Notes under the pieces: model-generated
What the model was told of the DNA's origin: nothing
What the model saw: the letters and a program-made list of their open reading frames with translations, nothing else
Database searches by the model: none
Assembly: GCF_000425805.1 (NCBI RefSeq)
Contig: NZ_AUED01000012.1
Coordinates: 62,001-126,000 of the forward strand
Length of the DNA stretch: 64,000 nt
Direction of reading: 5' to 3'
Source: Pseudomonas vranovensis DSM 16006
Lineage (GTDB): Bacteria; Pseudomonadota; Gammaproteobacteria; Pseudomonadales; Pseudomonadaceae
Made by a program: the position numbers and the translations under genes
In this document: piece after piece, positions 26,278-34,286 of the stretch
Layout of the letters: every line of letters begins with the position of its first letter
How positions within the stretch are numbered: position 1 is the first letter of the stretch

Positions 26278-27141
26278 ATGTTGAGTTCCGAGTTGAAAGC
26301 CTTCTACATGGTTGCCCGCCTGGGCAGCATCACTTTGGCGGCGAAGAAACTTGGGCTCAGCCAACCGACGGTCACCACCCAGATCCGCAACCTGGAAAGC
26401 CAGTACGCGGTGGAGCTGTTCTACCGCGGCGGCCGGCGCTTGACCCTGAGTGACGACGGCACCCGGCTGCTGCCGATGGTCAAGGCGCTGCTGCAGCAGG
26501 AGGCCGACATCGAGTTCTTCCTGCGCAACAGCGGCCAGGCCCAGGGCAGTTTGCGCATCGCTGCCACCGCGCCGTACTACATCCTCGACCTGGTGAAGAT
26601 CTTTCGCGAGCGCCTGCCGCAGGTCGACGTCTCGGTGGAGATCGGCAACTCCCAGCAGGTGCTGGAGTTGCTGGAAGACTACCGCGTCGACCTTGCCGCC
26701 TCCTCGCAATTGCTGGAAGACACCCGCCTGGTGCGTCGGGTGCTGGGCACCGATCCGCTGGTGGTCGCGGTGCACCGCAATCATCCTTTGGCCAGCCGCG
26801 AATCGCTGCCGCTGTCGGCACTGGCCGGGCATTGCCTGCTGGTGCGCGAGCAGGGTTCGACCACGCGCAAGCTGACCGAGCAGATGCTGGCAGAGGCGGG
26901 CGTCAAGGTGGGCTCGATGCTGGAGATCGGCAGCCGTGAGTCGATTCGCGAAGCGGTGCTGCGCAATATCGGCATCAGCCTCATTGCCCGCCATGAAGTA
27001 CCGCACAACCCGGAGCTGCGGGTGCTGGCGCTGGAGAACGCGCCGGTGATGCATGAGTACTTGTATTGCTTGAAGGAACGGCGCCAGGCGCGCCTGCCTG
27101 CCGCCTTCCTGGGTGTAGCCCAGGAAGTGGCAGCCCTGTAG
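26278..27141 (+). CDS. LysR-family regulator, aminoethylphosphonate-associated
   Basis: 287-residue LysR-type regulator with an N-terminal winged helix (FYMVARLGSITLAAKKLGLS then QPTVTTQIRNLE) and a periplasmic-binding-protein-like effector domain. It lies 11 bases after cadA on the same strand but 126 bases before the aminophosphonate transporter genes, and it resembles the LysR group that accompanies 2-aminoethylphosphonate genes (TIGR03339 type). I infer that it controls the downstream locus, not cadA. Its effector would be an aminophosphonate or a degradation product. Confidence 0.85.
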   Translation: MLSSELKAFYMVARLGSITLAAKKLGLSQPTVTTQIRNLESQYAVELFYRGGRRLTLSDDGTRLLPMVKALLQQEADIEFFLRNSGQAQGSLRIAATAPYYILDLVKIFRERLPQVDVSVEIGNSQQVLELLEDYRVDLAASSQLLEDTRLVRRVLGTDPLVVAVHRNHPLASRESLPLSALAGHCLLVREQGSTTRKLTEQMLAEAGVKVGSMLEIGSRESIREAVLRNIGISLIARHEVPHNPELRVLALENAPVMHEYLYCLKERRQARLPAAFLGVAQEVAAL

Positions 27142-27163
27142 GCGCGGACAAGCCCGCGCCTAC
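27138..27163. repeat. Degenerate REP-type hairpin over the LysR stop codon
   Basis: GTAGGCGCGG and CCGCGCCTAC flank ACAAGC. The left arm contains the TAG stop of the LysR gene. It resembles one arm of the local REP family with altered ends. Confidence 0.6.
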
Positions 27164-27267
27164 ACCCAAATCTGCCTATACCAGTATCGGCAGCTTTTGC
27201 TTCCCAGCCACAGAACCTTCGCAATCGGCCCCTAGCATGGCCCTCATTCGTTCGATGAGGTCCTGCC

Positions 27268-28332
27268 ATGAACACTCCGGTCGCAAACCCAGGCGCACAA
27301 ATGAAAGTGCGCGGTATCCACAAGCGCTTCGGCGCCTTTACCGCCCTGCAGGATGTCTCCCTCGACATCGCCGCTGGTGAACTGGTGTGCCTGCTCGGCC
27401 CGTCCGGCTGTGGCAAGACCACACTACTGCGCTGCATCGCCGGCCTTGAACGCCAAGACCGTGGCACCCTGTACATCGGCGATCGCGACATCTCCGACCT
27501 GCCGCCCCAGGCCCGTGACTACGGCATTCTGTTCCAGTCGTATGCGCTGTTCCCCAACCTGACTGTCGAGGCCAATATCGCTTACGGTCTGGCCGGCAGC
27601 GGGCGTGACGAAGTTCGCCAGCGCGTGGCGCAGATGCTGGAACTGGTGGGCCTGTCGGGCAGCGAGAAAAAGTACCCCGGCCAGCTTTCCGGTGGCCAGC
27701 AACAGCGTGTGGCCCTGGCCCGCGCCCTGGCACCGGCGCCGTCGCTGCTGCTGCTCGACGAGCCGATGTCGGCCCTCGATGCGCGAGTTCGCGAGCACCT
27801 GTGTACCGAGTTGCGCCAGCTGCAGCGCCAGCTCGGTATCACCACCTTGATGGTGACCCACAACCAGGACGAAGCCATGCTCATGGCCGACCGCATTGCC
27901 GTGATGAACAATGGCCAGGTCGAGCAGTACGCCACGCCCCAGGACATCTACGACAAGCCGGCCACACCGTTCGTGGCCGAGTTCGTCGGCCAGGGCAACT
28001 GGCTGCCGTTCCAGCGCCACAGCGACAGCCACGCCCAGGTCGGCGCCTTGAACATGCGCCTGGCCGACGGTGCCGGCCAGGCTCGCAGCGGTCGTTTGTT
28101 CTGCCGCCCCGAGGCGATCAGCGTCAACCCGCCGGTGCATGAAGAAAACCTGTTCCCGGCGCGAGTGCGCGAGATCACCTTCCTCGGCAACCGCTGCCGC
28201 ATGAGCTTTGAATTCAATGAGCTGCCCGGCCATGCCTTGCTGGCTGAAGTGGCACCCGAATCGATGCCGCGCCTGGGTTCCCAGGACATCTGGGTAGCCC
28301 TGCCACCGCGCAGCCTGCAGGTGTTTGCCTGA
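27268..28332 (+). CDS. ABC transporter ATP-binding protein (2-aminoethylphosphonate type)
   Basis: 354-residue cytoplasmic ATPase. Walker A GPSGCGKTTLLR, Q-loop in ILFQSYALFPNL, signature LSGGQQQRVALARAL, Walker B LLLLDEPMSALD and the H-loop in VTHNQDEAM are complete, and a C-terminal TOBE/regulatory domain (about residues 245-354) is present. The best family match by motif and context is the putative aminoethylphosphonate importer ATPase (PhnT/AepP type), since the next genes are a fused permease and a binding protein of the same system. Fe(III) or spermidine transporters use similar ATPases. Confidence 0.9.
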   Translation: MNTPVANPGAQMKVRGIHKRFGAFTALQDVSLDIAAGELVCLLGPSGCGKTTLLRCIAGLERQDRGTLYIGDRDISDLPPQARDYGILFQSYALFPNLTVEANIAYGLAGSGRDEVRQRVAQMLELVGLSGSEKKYPGQLSGGQQQRVALARALAPAPSLLLLDEPMSALDARVREHLCTELRQLQRQLGITTLMVTHNQDEAMLMADRIAVMNNGQVEQYATPQDIYDKPATPFVAEFVGQGNWLPFQRHSDSHAQVGALNMRLADGAGQARSGRLFCRPEAISVNPPVHEENLFPARVREITFLGNRCRMSFEFNELPGHALLAEVAPESMPRLGSQDIWVALPPRSLQVFA

Positions 28333-28333
28333 G

Positions 28334-30058
28334 ATGGCCGCGCCAATGACCATGCCGATCGCGCACGCGAAGGCAGTACAGCGCTCCGGCGCCTCTCTGG
28401 GTGATCGACTGTTCGTGGTCGGCGGCAAGTGGTTGCTGCTGCTGTTGCTCACCGTTGCCGTGCTGATGCCGTTGATGGCGATCTTCTGGCGCGGTTTCAG
28501 CAGCGATGCCGGGCAGGGCGGTGGCCTGGTGGCCGCGCGTGAACTGTTTGCCAGCGCCAACTTCCACTGGTTGCTGGGCAACAGCCTGAAGGTGTCGCTC
28601 AGCGTCGCGGCCATCGTCGTGCCGCTGGCCTATCTGTTCGCCTATGCGCTGCAGCGCACGCTGATCCCCGGCAAGCGTATCTGGCGGGGTATCTCGCTGC
28701 TGCCGCTGCTGGCACCGTCGATGCTGCCGGCCATTGCCCTGGTGTACCTGTTCGGCAACCAGGGGCTGCTGCGCAGCCTGCTCAGCGACAATATCTACGG
28801 CTTCTGGGGCATTGTCCTGGGCGAAGCCATCTACACCTTTCCCCATGCCTTGATGATCCTGCTCTCGGCGCTGTCGCTGGCCGACGCGCGTCTGTTCGAT
28901 GCCGCATCGAGCATGGGCGCGGGCCCTTGGCGTGCCTTTCGCAGCATCACTTGGCCGGCCACTCGCCAGGCCGTGTTCGCCGCCTTCTGCCTGGTGTTCA
29001 CCCTGACCATCACCGACTTCGGCGTGCCGGTTGTCGTGGGCGGCGACTATCAGGTGCTGGCGCTGGAAGCCTACAAGGCGGTGGTCGGCCAGCAGCAGTT
29101 CGGTCGCGGTGCCCTGATCGGCATGGTTCTGCTGGTGCCGGCGCTGCTGAGCTTCACTGTCGATGCCTGGCTGCGCCGCCGCCAGGGCGACTCGATGAGT
29201 GGCCGTGCCCAGGTGTTCCAGCCGCAGCCGTCGCGTCGTCGCGATGCCTGGTTCCTGGCGGTGGTGGTGATGGTCTGCGCGGTATTGCTGCTGGTAGTGG
29301 GCATGGCGGTGTACTCGTCGCTGGTCACCTTCTGGCCCTACAACATGACGTTGTCGCTCAAGCACTACCAGTTTGACGAAACCGCCGGCGGTGGCTGGCT
29401 GGCCTACCAGAACAGCCTGACCATGGCCCTGTGCGCGGCGCTGATCGGCAGTGCAGTGATTTTCACCGGCGCCTACCTGATGGAAAAGACCAAGGGCCAG
29501 CGCTCGCTGAACCTGGTGCTGCGACTGCTCAGCTTCGTGCCGATGGCGGTACCGGGCTTGGTGTTGGGCCTGGGCTATGTGTTTTTCTTCAACCTGACCA
29601 GCAACCCCCTGCATGTGTTCTACGGCAGCATGGCGCTGCTGGTGGTGTGCACCATCGCCCACTACCTGACTACCGCAAACATGACTGCGACCACCGCCCT
29701 GCGCCAGCTCGACGGCGAATTCGAGGCCGCCGCGCTGTCACTCAAGGCACCGCTGTACCGACACTTCCTGCGGGTCACCGTACCGATCTGCCTGCCGGCG
29801 CTGCTGGACATCGTCCGCTACCTGTTCGTCTCGGCGATGACCACGGTCTCGGCGGCGATCTTCCTCTATAGCCCCGACACCATCCTCGCCGCCGTCGCCG
29901 TGTTGAACATGGACGATGCCGGCAACGTTGGCGGCGCGGCGGCCATGTCGACCCTGATCCTGCTCACCAGTGCCACCGTTTCGCTGCTCCTGGCCTGGGC
30001 CTCGCGCGGCCTGTTGCAACGCTCCCAAGCCTGGCGCCAGCGCGCGCCGGGCAACTGA
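28334..30058 (+). CDS. ABC transporter permease, fused two-domain (2-aminoethylphosphonate type)
   Basis: 574-residue inner-membrane permease with about 12 transmembrane helices. It contains two binding-protein-dependent-transport domains in tandem (residues about 70-280 and 350-560), each with an EAA-type loop: DAASSMGAGPWRAFRSITWP in the first half and FEAAALSLKAPLYRHFLRVT in the second. One polypeptide thus supplies the full membrane pore. ATG 28334 directly follows the stop of the ATPase gene (TGAGATGG). The layout matches the putative 2-aminoethylphosphonate permease family of pseudomonads. Confidence 0.9.
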   Translation: MAAPMTMPIAHAKAVQRSGASLGDRLFVVGGKWLLLLLLTVAVLMPLMAIFWRGFSSDAGQGGGLVAARELFASANFHWLLGNSLKVSLSVAAIVVPLAYLFAYALQRTLIPGKRIWRGISLLPLLAPSMLPAIALVYLFGNQGLLRSLLSDNIYGFWGIVLGEAIYTFPHALMILLSALSLADARLFDAASSMGAGPWRAFRSITWPATRQAVFAAFCLVFTLTITDFGVPVVVGGDYQVLALEAYKAVVGQQQFGRGALIGMVLLVPALLSFTVDAWLRRRQGDSMSGRAQVFQPQPSRRRDAWFLAVVVMVCAVLLLVVGMAVYSSLVTFWPYNMTLSLKHYQFDETAGGGWLAYQNSLTMALCAALIGSAVIFTGAYLMEKTKGQRSLNLVLRLLSFVPMAVPGLVLGLGYVFFFNLTSNPLHVFYGSMALLVVCTIAHYLTTANMTATTALRQLDGEFEAAALSLKAPLYRHFLRVTVPICLPALLDIVRYLFVSAMTTVSAAIFLYSPDTILAAVAVLNMDDAGNVGGAAAMSTLILLTSATVSLLLAWASRGLLQRSQAWRQRAPGN

Positions 30059-30098
30059 TTGCCTTACCCAACCCTGTACCGTTCAAAGGAACCGCATC

Positions 30099-31124
30099 AT
30101 GTTCAAGCCACTTGCTCTTGCCGCTGCCGTCCTCACTGCGTTCAGCCTGCAGGCCACTGCCGCCGATACCCAGCTGACGGTCTACACCGCGCTCGAAGCC
30201 GAACAGCTCAAGAGCTACAAGCAGGCCTTCGAAAAGGCCAACCCGGATATCGAAATCAAGTGGGTGCGTGATTCCACCGGCATCATCACCGCCAAGCTGC
30301 TGGCCGAGAAAGACCGTCCGCAGGCCGATGCCGTATGGGGCCTGGCCGCCTCCAGCCTGGCGATCCTCGACCAGCAGGGCATGCTGCAAAGCTACGCACC
30401 GAAAGACCTCGACAAGATCGGCGGCAACTACCGCGATGCCGCCAACCCACCAGCCTGGGTCGGCATGGACGTCTGGGCTGCCACCATTTGCTTCAACACC
30501 ATCGAAGCCGAAAAGCAGGGCCTGACCAAGCCGGTGAGCTGGCAAGACCTGACCAAGCCTGAGTACAAGGGCAAGATCGTCATGCCGAACCCGGCGTCCT
30601 CCGGCACCGGCTTCCTGGATGTCAGCGCCTGGTTGCAGACCTTCGGTGAGAAACAGGGCTGGCAGTACATGGACGACCTGCACCAGAACATCGGCCAGTA
30701 CGTTCACTCCGGCTCCAAGCCGTGCAAGCTGGCGGCCGCCGGTGAGTTCCCGATCGGTATCTCGTTCGAGTACCCGGCCGTGCAGCTCAAGCGCCAGGGC
30801 GCGCCGCTGGACATCGTCCTGCCGAAGGAAGGCCTGGGCTGGGAAATCGAAGCCACCGCCGTGCTCAAGGGCAGCAAGCATGAAGCTGCCGCCAAGCGCC
30901 TGGCGGACTTCTCGGCGAGCCCGGCGGCGATGGAGCTGTACAAGGAAAACTTCGCTGTACTTGCCCAGCCAGGTATTGCCAAGCCGCAGACCGAACTGCC
31001 GGCCGACTACGAGCAGCGCCTGATCAAGAACGACTTCGCCTGGGCTTCGCAGAACCGCGACACCATCCTGGCCGAATGGCGCAAGCGCTATGACGGCAAA
31101 TCGGAGAAGGTGGCGCAGCAGTAA
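30099..31124 (+). CDS. Extracellular substrate-binding protein, 2-aminoethylphosphonate type
   Basis: 341-residue periplasmic binding protein with a signal peptide (MFKPLALAAAVLTAFSLQATAA) and an iron-type/family-1 solute-binding fold: LTVYTALEAEQLKSYKQAFE, WVRDSTGIITAKLLAEK and PNPASSGTGFLDVSAW. It is related to AepX, the aminoethylphosphonate-binding protein. It follows the permease by 40 bases with AAAGGA. The specificity for 2-aminoethylphosphonate is inferred from gene context; other aminophosphonates are possible. Confidence 0.88.
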   Translation: MFKPLALAAAVLTAFSLQATAADTQLTVYTALEAEQLKSYKQAFEKANPDIEIKWVRDSTGIITAKLLAEKDRPQADAVWGLAASSLAILDQQGMLQSYAPKDLDKIGGNYRDAANPPAWVGMDVWAATICFNTIEAEKQGLTKPVSWQDLTKPEYKGKIVMPNPASSGTGFLDVSAWLQTFGEKQGWQYMDDLHQNIGQYVHSGSKPCKLAAAGEFPIGISFEYPAVQLKRQGAPLDIVLPKEGLGWEIEATAVLKGSKHEAAAKRLADFSASPAAMELYKENFAVLAQPGIAKPQTELPADYEQRLIKNDFAWASQNRDTILAEWRKRYDGKSEKVAQQ

Positions 31125-31131
31125 GTTCGAA

Positions 31132-31179
31132 ACGCGGGGCAAACCCGCTCCTACGGTAGGAGCGGGCTTGCCCCGCGAT
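31132..31179. repeat. REP-type hairpin repeat inside the aminophosphonate operon
   Basis: Inverted repeat (ACGCGGGGCAAACCCGCTCC / GGAGCGGGCTTGCCCCGCG) between the binding-protein gene and the FAD oxidoreductase gene. It may separate expression of the importer from that of the enzymes. Confidence 0.88.
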
Positions 31180-31198
31180 CATTTCAAAAGGATTTACC

Positions 31199-32326
31199 AT
31201 GACCGATCTACTCATCGTCGGCGCTGGCATTCTCGGCCTGTCCCACGCCTATGCCGCTGCCCGCCGTGGCCTCAAGGTGCGGGTGTTCGAGCGTACCGCC
31301 ACCCCGCTTGGCGCCTCGGTTCGCAACTTCGGCCAGGCCCTAGTCACCGGCCAGCCACCGGGCGAGATGCTCGAACTGGCCAAGGCCAGTCGAGGTATCT
31401 GGGCGCACTGGTCGCGCCAGGCTGGCTTCGACGTAAAGAGCAACGGCTCGCTGCTGTTCGCCCGCACCGCCCTTGAGCAGGAACTGCTCGAAGCGTTCTG
31501 CACCGAGCGGGCCGTGGAGCATGGCTACAGGGTCGAGTTGCTGTCGGGTGCGGCCCTCAATGACCTGTACGGCGGCCAGTTCCGCCACCACCGCGCGGCA
31601 TTGCGCGGCCTGGACGACCAGCAGTTGTACTCGCGTGAAGCCCTGCCGACGCTGATCCGCTTCCTGCAAACGGAACTGGATGTGCAGTTCCATTTTTCGA
31701 CCCTGGTGCGCGGCATCGAGCCTGGTCGCGTCTCGACCACCGCCGGCGATTTCAACGCCCGCCAGATCGTGGTCTGCTCGGGTCACGACTACCAGACCCT
31801 GCTCGCCGAACCGATCGCCACACTGCAACCCCGGGTGTGTCGCCTGCAGATGTTGCGCGCCCGTCCGCGCTTCAGGCTGGACCTGCAGCACGCACTGCTG
31901 ACTGGCCTGAGCTGCGTCCATTACGGCGCCTTCGCCGACCTTCCACAGGCCCAGGCACTCAAGGCGCAATTGCAGACCAATAGCCCGCACCTGATAGAGC
32001 ACGGCATCCACCTGCTGGTCAGCCCCACGCCCCATGGCGAGCTGATCATCGGCGACTCCCATGCCTATGGTAGCGATGTGTCACCCTTCAATGCCGAGCA
32101 GGTCGACAACTGGATGATCGAGCTGGCCGAACACACCCTCGGTGGTCGTATCGAGGTGGTCGAGCGCTGGCAGGGCGTCTATGGTTCTGGCGGCCCTGGG
32201 CCGTTTTCGCTAATGCAGGTAGCGCCGGGCGTGAGTGCGGCACTGATGCACAGCGGCGTCGGCATGAGCGTCGGCCCGGCCCTGGCCGAGCGACATATCG
32301 CTCGACTACTGAACGAAACCGAATGA
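31199..32326 (+). CDS. FAD-dependent oxidoreductase, phosphonate-associated (TIGR03364 type)
   Basis: 375-residue DAO/glycine-oxidase-fold flavoprotein. The dinucleotide motif DLLIVGAGILGLSHAYAAAR opens the protein, the acidic end of the second strand follows in RVFERTATPLGAS, and a late FAD contact is seen in VYGSGGPGPFSLMQ. Members of this clade occur next to phosphonate-uptake and C-P bond-cleaving genes and are thought to deaminate or demethylate an aminophosphonate oxidatively, giving an aldehyde such as phosphonoacetaldehyde. Context here (importer upstream, PhnZ-like oxygenase 10 bases downstream) supports that, but the actual substrate is unknown. Confidence 0.85.
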   Translation: MTDLLIVGAGILGLSHAYAAARRGLKVRVFERTATPLGASVRNFGQALVTGQPPGEMLELAKASRGIWAHWSRQAGFDVKSNGSLLFARTALEQELLEAFCTERAVEHGYRVELLSGAALNDLYGGQFRHHRAALRGLDDQQLYSREALPTLIRFLQTELDVQFHFSTLVRGIEPGRVSTTAGDFNARQIVVCSGHDYQTLLAEPIATLQPRVCRLQMLRARPRFRLDLQHALLTGLSCVHYGAFADLPQAQALKAQLQTNSPHLIEHGIHLLVSPTPHGELIIGDSHAYGSDVSPFNAEQVDNWMIELAEHTLGGRIEVVERWQGVYGSGGPGPFSLMQVAPGVSAALMHSGVGMSVGPALAERHIARLLNETE

Positions 32327-32336
32327 GGGGATGACC

Positions 32337-32891
32337 ATGAGACCAGCCGAACAGGTTGTCAGCGAAATCTTCGCCCTGTACCAGCGGCATGGCGATGACG
32401 ATTACATCGGCGAGCCGGTGTCGCAGCTGGAGCACATGTCCCAGGCGGCCCAACTGGCGCTGGATGAAGGTTTTGATGATGAGGTGGTACTGGCGGCATT
32501 CTTCCACGACATCGGCCATATCTGTGGTGGCGCCGAAGGTGACATGGGCGGCTACGGAGTGGTCAGCCATGAACAGGTGGGCGCGAACTACTTGCGGCGC
32601 TGCGGCTTCAGTGAGCGCCTGGCGACCCTGGTGCAGTACCACGTCGAGGCCAAGCGTTACCTCACCCTGCGCAAGCCCGGTTATTACGAGCGGCTGAGCG
32701 AAGCCAGCCGGCGCACACTTGAATACCAGGGCGGGGTGATGAGCGAAGCACAAGCCGATGCCTTCGAGCGCGATCCGCTGTGCGCAGTGAGCCTGCGGAT
32801 GCGCGAGTGGGATGAACTGGCCAAGGAAATGAATGTGCCGGTGATTGACCTGGAGGTGCTCAAGACGAAGGCCCTGGGGCTTTTGCATTGA
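32337..32891 (+). CDS. PhnZ-like HD-domain oxygenase (phosphonate C-P bond cleavage)
   Basis: 184-residue HD-domain protein of the mixed-valence di-iron oxygenase group. The residues known from PhnZ are at matching positions: Tyr23 and Glu26 (PhnZ Tyr24, Glu27), His33, the His57-Asp58 pair in FFHDIGH, His78, His102, Lys106 and Asp159. PhnZ cleaves 2-amino-1-hydroxyethylphosphonate to glycine and phosphate. ATG 32337 has GAGGGG at good spacing; an ATG at 32331 is also in frame. It follows the FAD oxidoreductase closely, so the two enzymes probably act in one pathway. No PhnY hydroxylase is seen in the window. Confidence 0.85.
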   Translation: MRPAEQVVSEIFALYQRHGDDDYIGEPVSQLEHMSQAAQLALDEGFDDEVVLAAFFHDIGHICGGAEGDMGGYGVVSHEQVGANYLRRCGFSERLATLVQYHVEAKRYLTLRKPGYYERLSEASRRTLEYQGGVMSEAQADAFERDPLCAVSLRMREWDELAKEMNVPVIDLEVLKTKALGLLH

Positions 32892-32921
32892 GTGTTCGCG
32901 CGGCTACCCAGTCAGCAGCGT

Positions 32922-34286
32922 CTAAAGCTCCAGTACCAATGCGTCGATCTGCTCCTGACGTTCCACCTGGTTCACCTTGGCCCCCGGATTAAGCGACGAC
33001 CATTGCGGATGCGCCCGTGCCTTGATCAAGGCTTCCGGCAACTTGCCCTCGCGCCAGCTCTGTTCCTGCGGCGCGCTCAATTTGATTCGTTCCACCGCCG
33101 CATGCCCGCGGCTGTCCAGCGCCTGGATCAGCTGATGCTGACGCAAGGCTAACAGGCGCAGCACGCTGTCATCCACCGTCAGTTCCCGCTGCCCCTTGAG
33201 CTTGCCAAGCAGCCGTGAGCCATAGCTGCGCGCCGTTTGCAGGGCACCGCCGGCAATCGCACCGGCCAGTGCTGCCGCGCCGAGGGTGATGCCACCCACC
33301 AGCAGGTCGATGCCCGCACCCGCCGCCGCACCTGCGGCCACACCGCTGCCAAGGCGAACGCCCAAGAGCTTGAGGGTTTCGGGGTTGAACAGGTCGTCGC
33401 CCCAGCGTCCGTCGAGCAAGGGCAGCTCGTTGGCGCTGGCGTCGTCCTTGCGAAATGCATAGAGCTTGAGCAACGCCTCGACGCAGCGTTGTTCACGCTG
33501 GCGAATGTCCTTGCGCAAGGCGTCGATGGCGGCCGCTTCTGCACCAGGTTCGGTGACCACGCTGCGCCGGCACGCGGCGCAATCGAGCAGCAGTTCGGCC
33601 ACCAGACGCTTGGCACTGAGCTGTCGGGCCAGGCGTTGTGCCTGCTGGTCGTCGATCAGCCGTTGTAACGCCGGGCGAGACTTTTCCAGCATCAGCGCCA
33701 GGCTCTCGTAGAGGCGTCGCTCGCCATCTTCCGGCGGGGCGACGCTGTCGAAACGTACCAGGGCATGCAAGCCCAGGCGTGCCAGGGCTTCCCGCCAGTC
33801 CGGCTCGCGGTGGTCACTGCTGGCGACGAAGTTGAGCACCGGCAACAGTGGTTTGCCGCAACCGGCGAGCACTTCCAGCTCATCCCGGTATTTGGCCAGT
33901 ACCGGTTCACGGGCATCGATCACGTACAGGCCGGCGTCGCTGGCCTGCAACTGGCGCAGCACCTTGGCTTCCTGTTCGAAACGCTGGCGCGCCTCGCTGC
34001 CCTGGAGAAAACGTTCCAGGCGGGCCGGGCCATCAAGGCGCTCACCCGGCCGCTCCAGGCGTTCCAGATAGTCGAGCAGGGCGATGGCATCTTCCAGGCC
34101 GGGGGTGTCGTACAGCTCCAGCAGGGGCTCGCCGTCCACCGACAGGCGTGCGCCTTCGACATGGCGGGTGGTGCTGGGGCGATGGGAGACCTCGCCGAAG
34201 CCCACATCGCGGGTGAGGGTGCGCAGCAGGGAAGTTTTGCCGACGTTGGTGTGGCCGACCACGGCCAGCTTCAGAGGCTTAGTCAT
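32922..34286 (-). CDS. DUF3482 GTPase
   Basis: 454-residue GTPase-like protein. G1 is GHTNVGKTSL (residues 11-20), a G2-like threonine pair lies in RPSTTRHVEG and G3 is DTPG (60-63). The expected NKxD G4 is replaced by NFVAS (from Asn152), so nucleotide specificity is uncertain. The DUF3482 region fills the C-terminal half, including a glycine/alanine-rich hydrophobic hairpin (SGVAAGAAAGAGIDLLVGG onward, about residues 325-370) that could insert into membrane. ATG 34286 (MTKPLK) with GGAG seven bases upstream overlaps the stop of the DUF2868 gene by eight bases, indicating a tightly coupled two-gene operon. Function unknown. Confidence 0.82.
   Translation of the reverse strand: MTKPLKLAVVGHTNVGKTSLLRTLTRDVGFGEVSHRPSTTRHVEGARLSVDGEPLLELYDTPGLEDAIALLDYLERLERPGERLDGPARLERFLQGSEARQRFEQEAKVLRQLQASDAGLYVIDAREPVLAKYRDELEVLAGCGKPLLPVLNFVASSDHREPDWREALARLGLHALVRFDSVAPPEDGERRLYESLALMLEKSRPALQRLIDDQQAQRLARQLSAKRLVAELLLDCAACRRSVVTEPGAEAAAIDALRKDIRQREQRCVEALLKLYAFRKDDASANELPLLDGRWGDDLFNPETLKLLGVRLGSGVAAGAAAGAGIDLLVGGITLGAAALAGAIAGGALQTARSYGSRLLGKLKGQRELTVDDSVLRLLALRQHQLIQALDSRGHAAVERIKLSAPQEQSWREGKLPEALIKARAHPQWSSLNPGAKVNQVERQEQIDALVLEL

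Noticed and set aside
26278..27141. LysR gene as regulator of cadA
   Set aside because: cadA already has CadR with its operator; the LysR gene fits the downstream aminophosphonate genes better.
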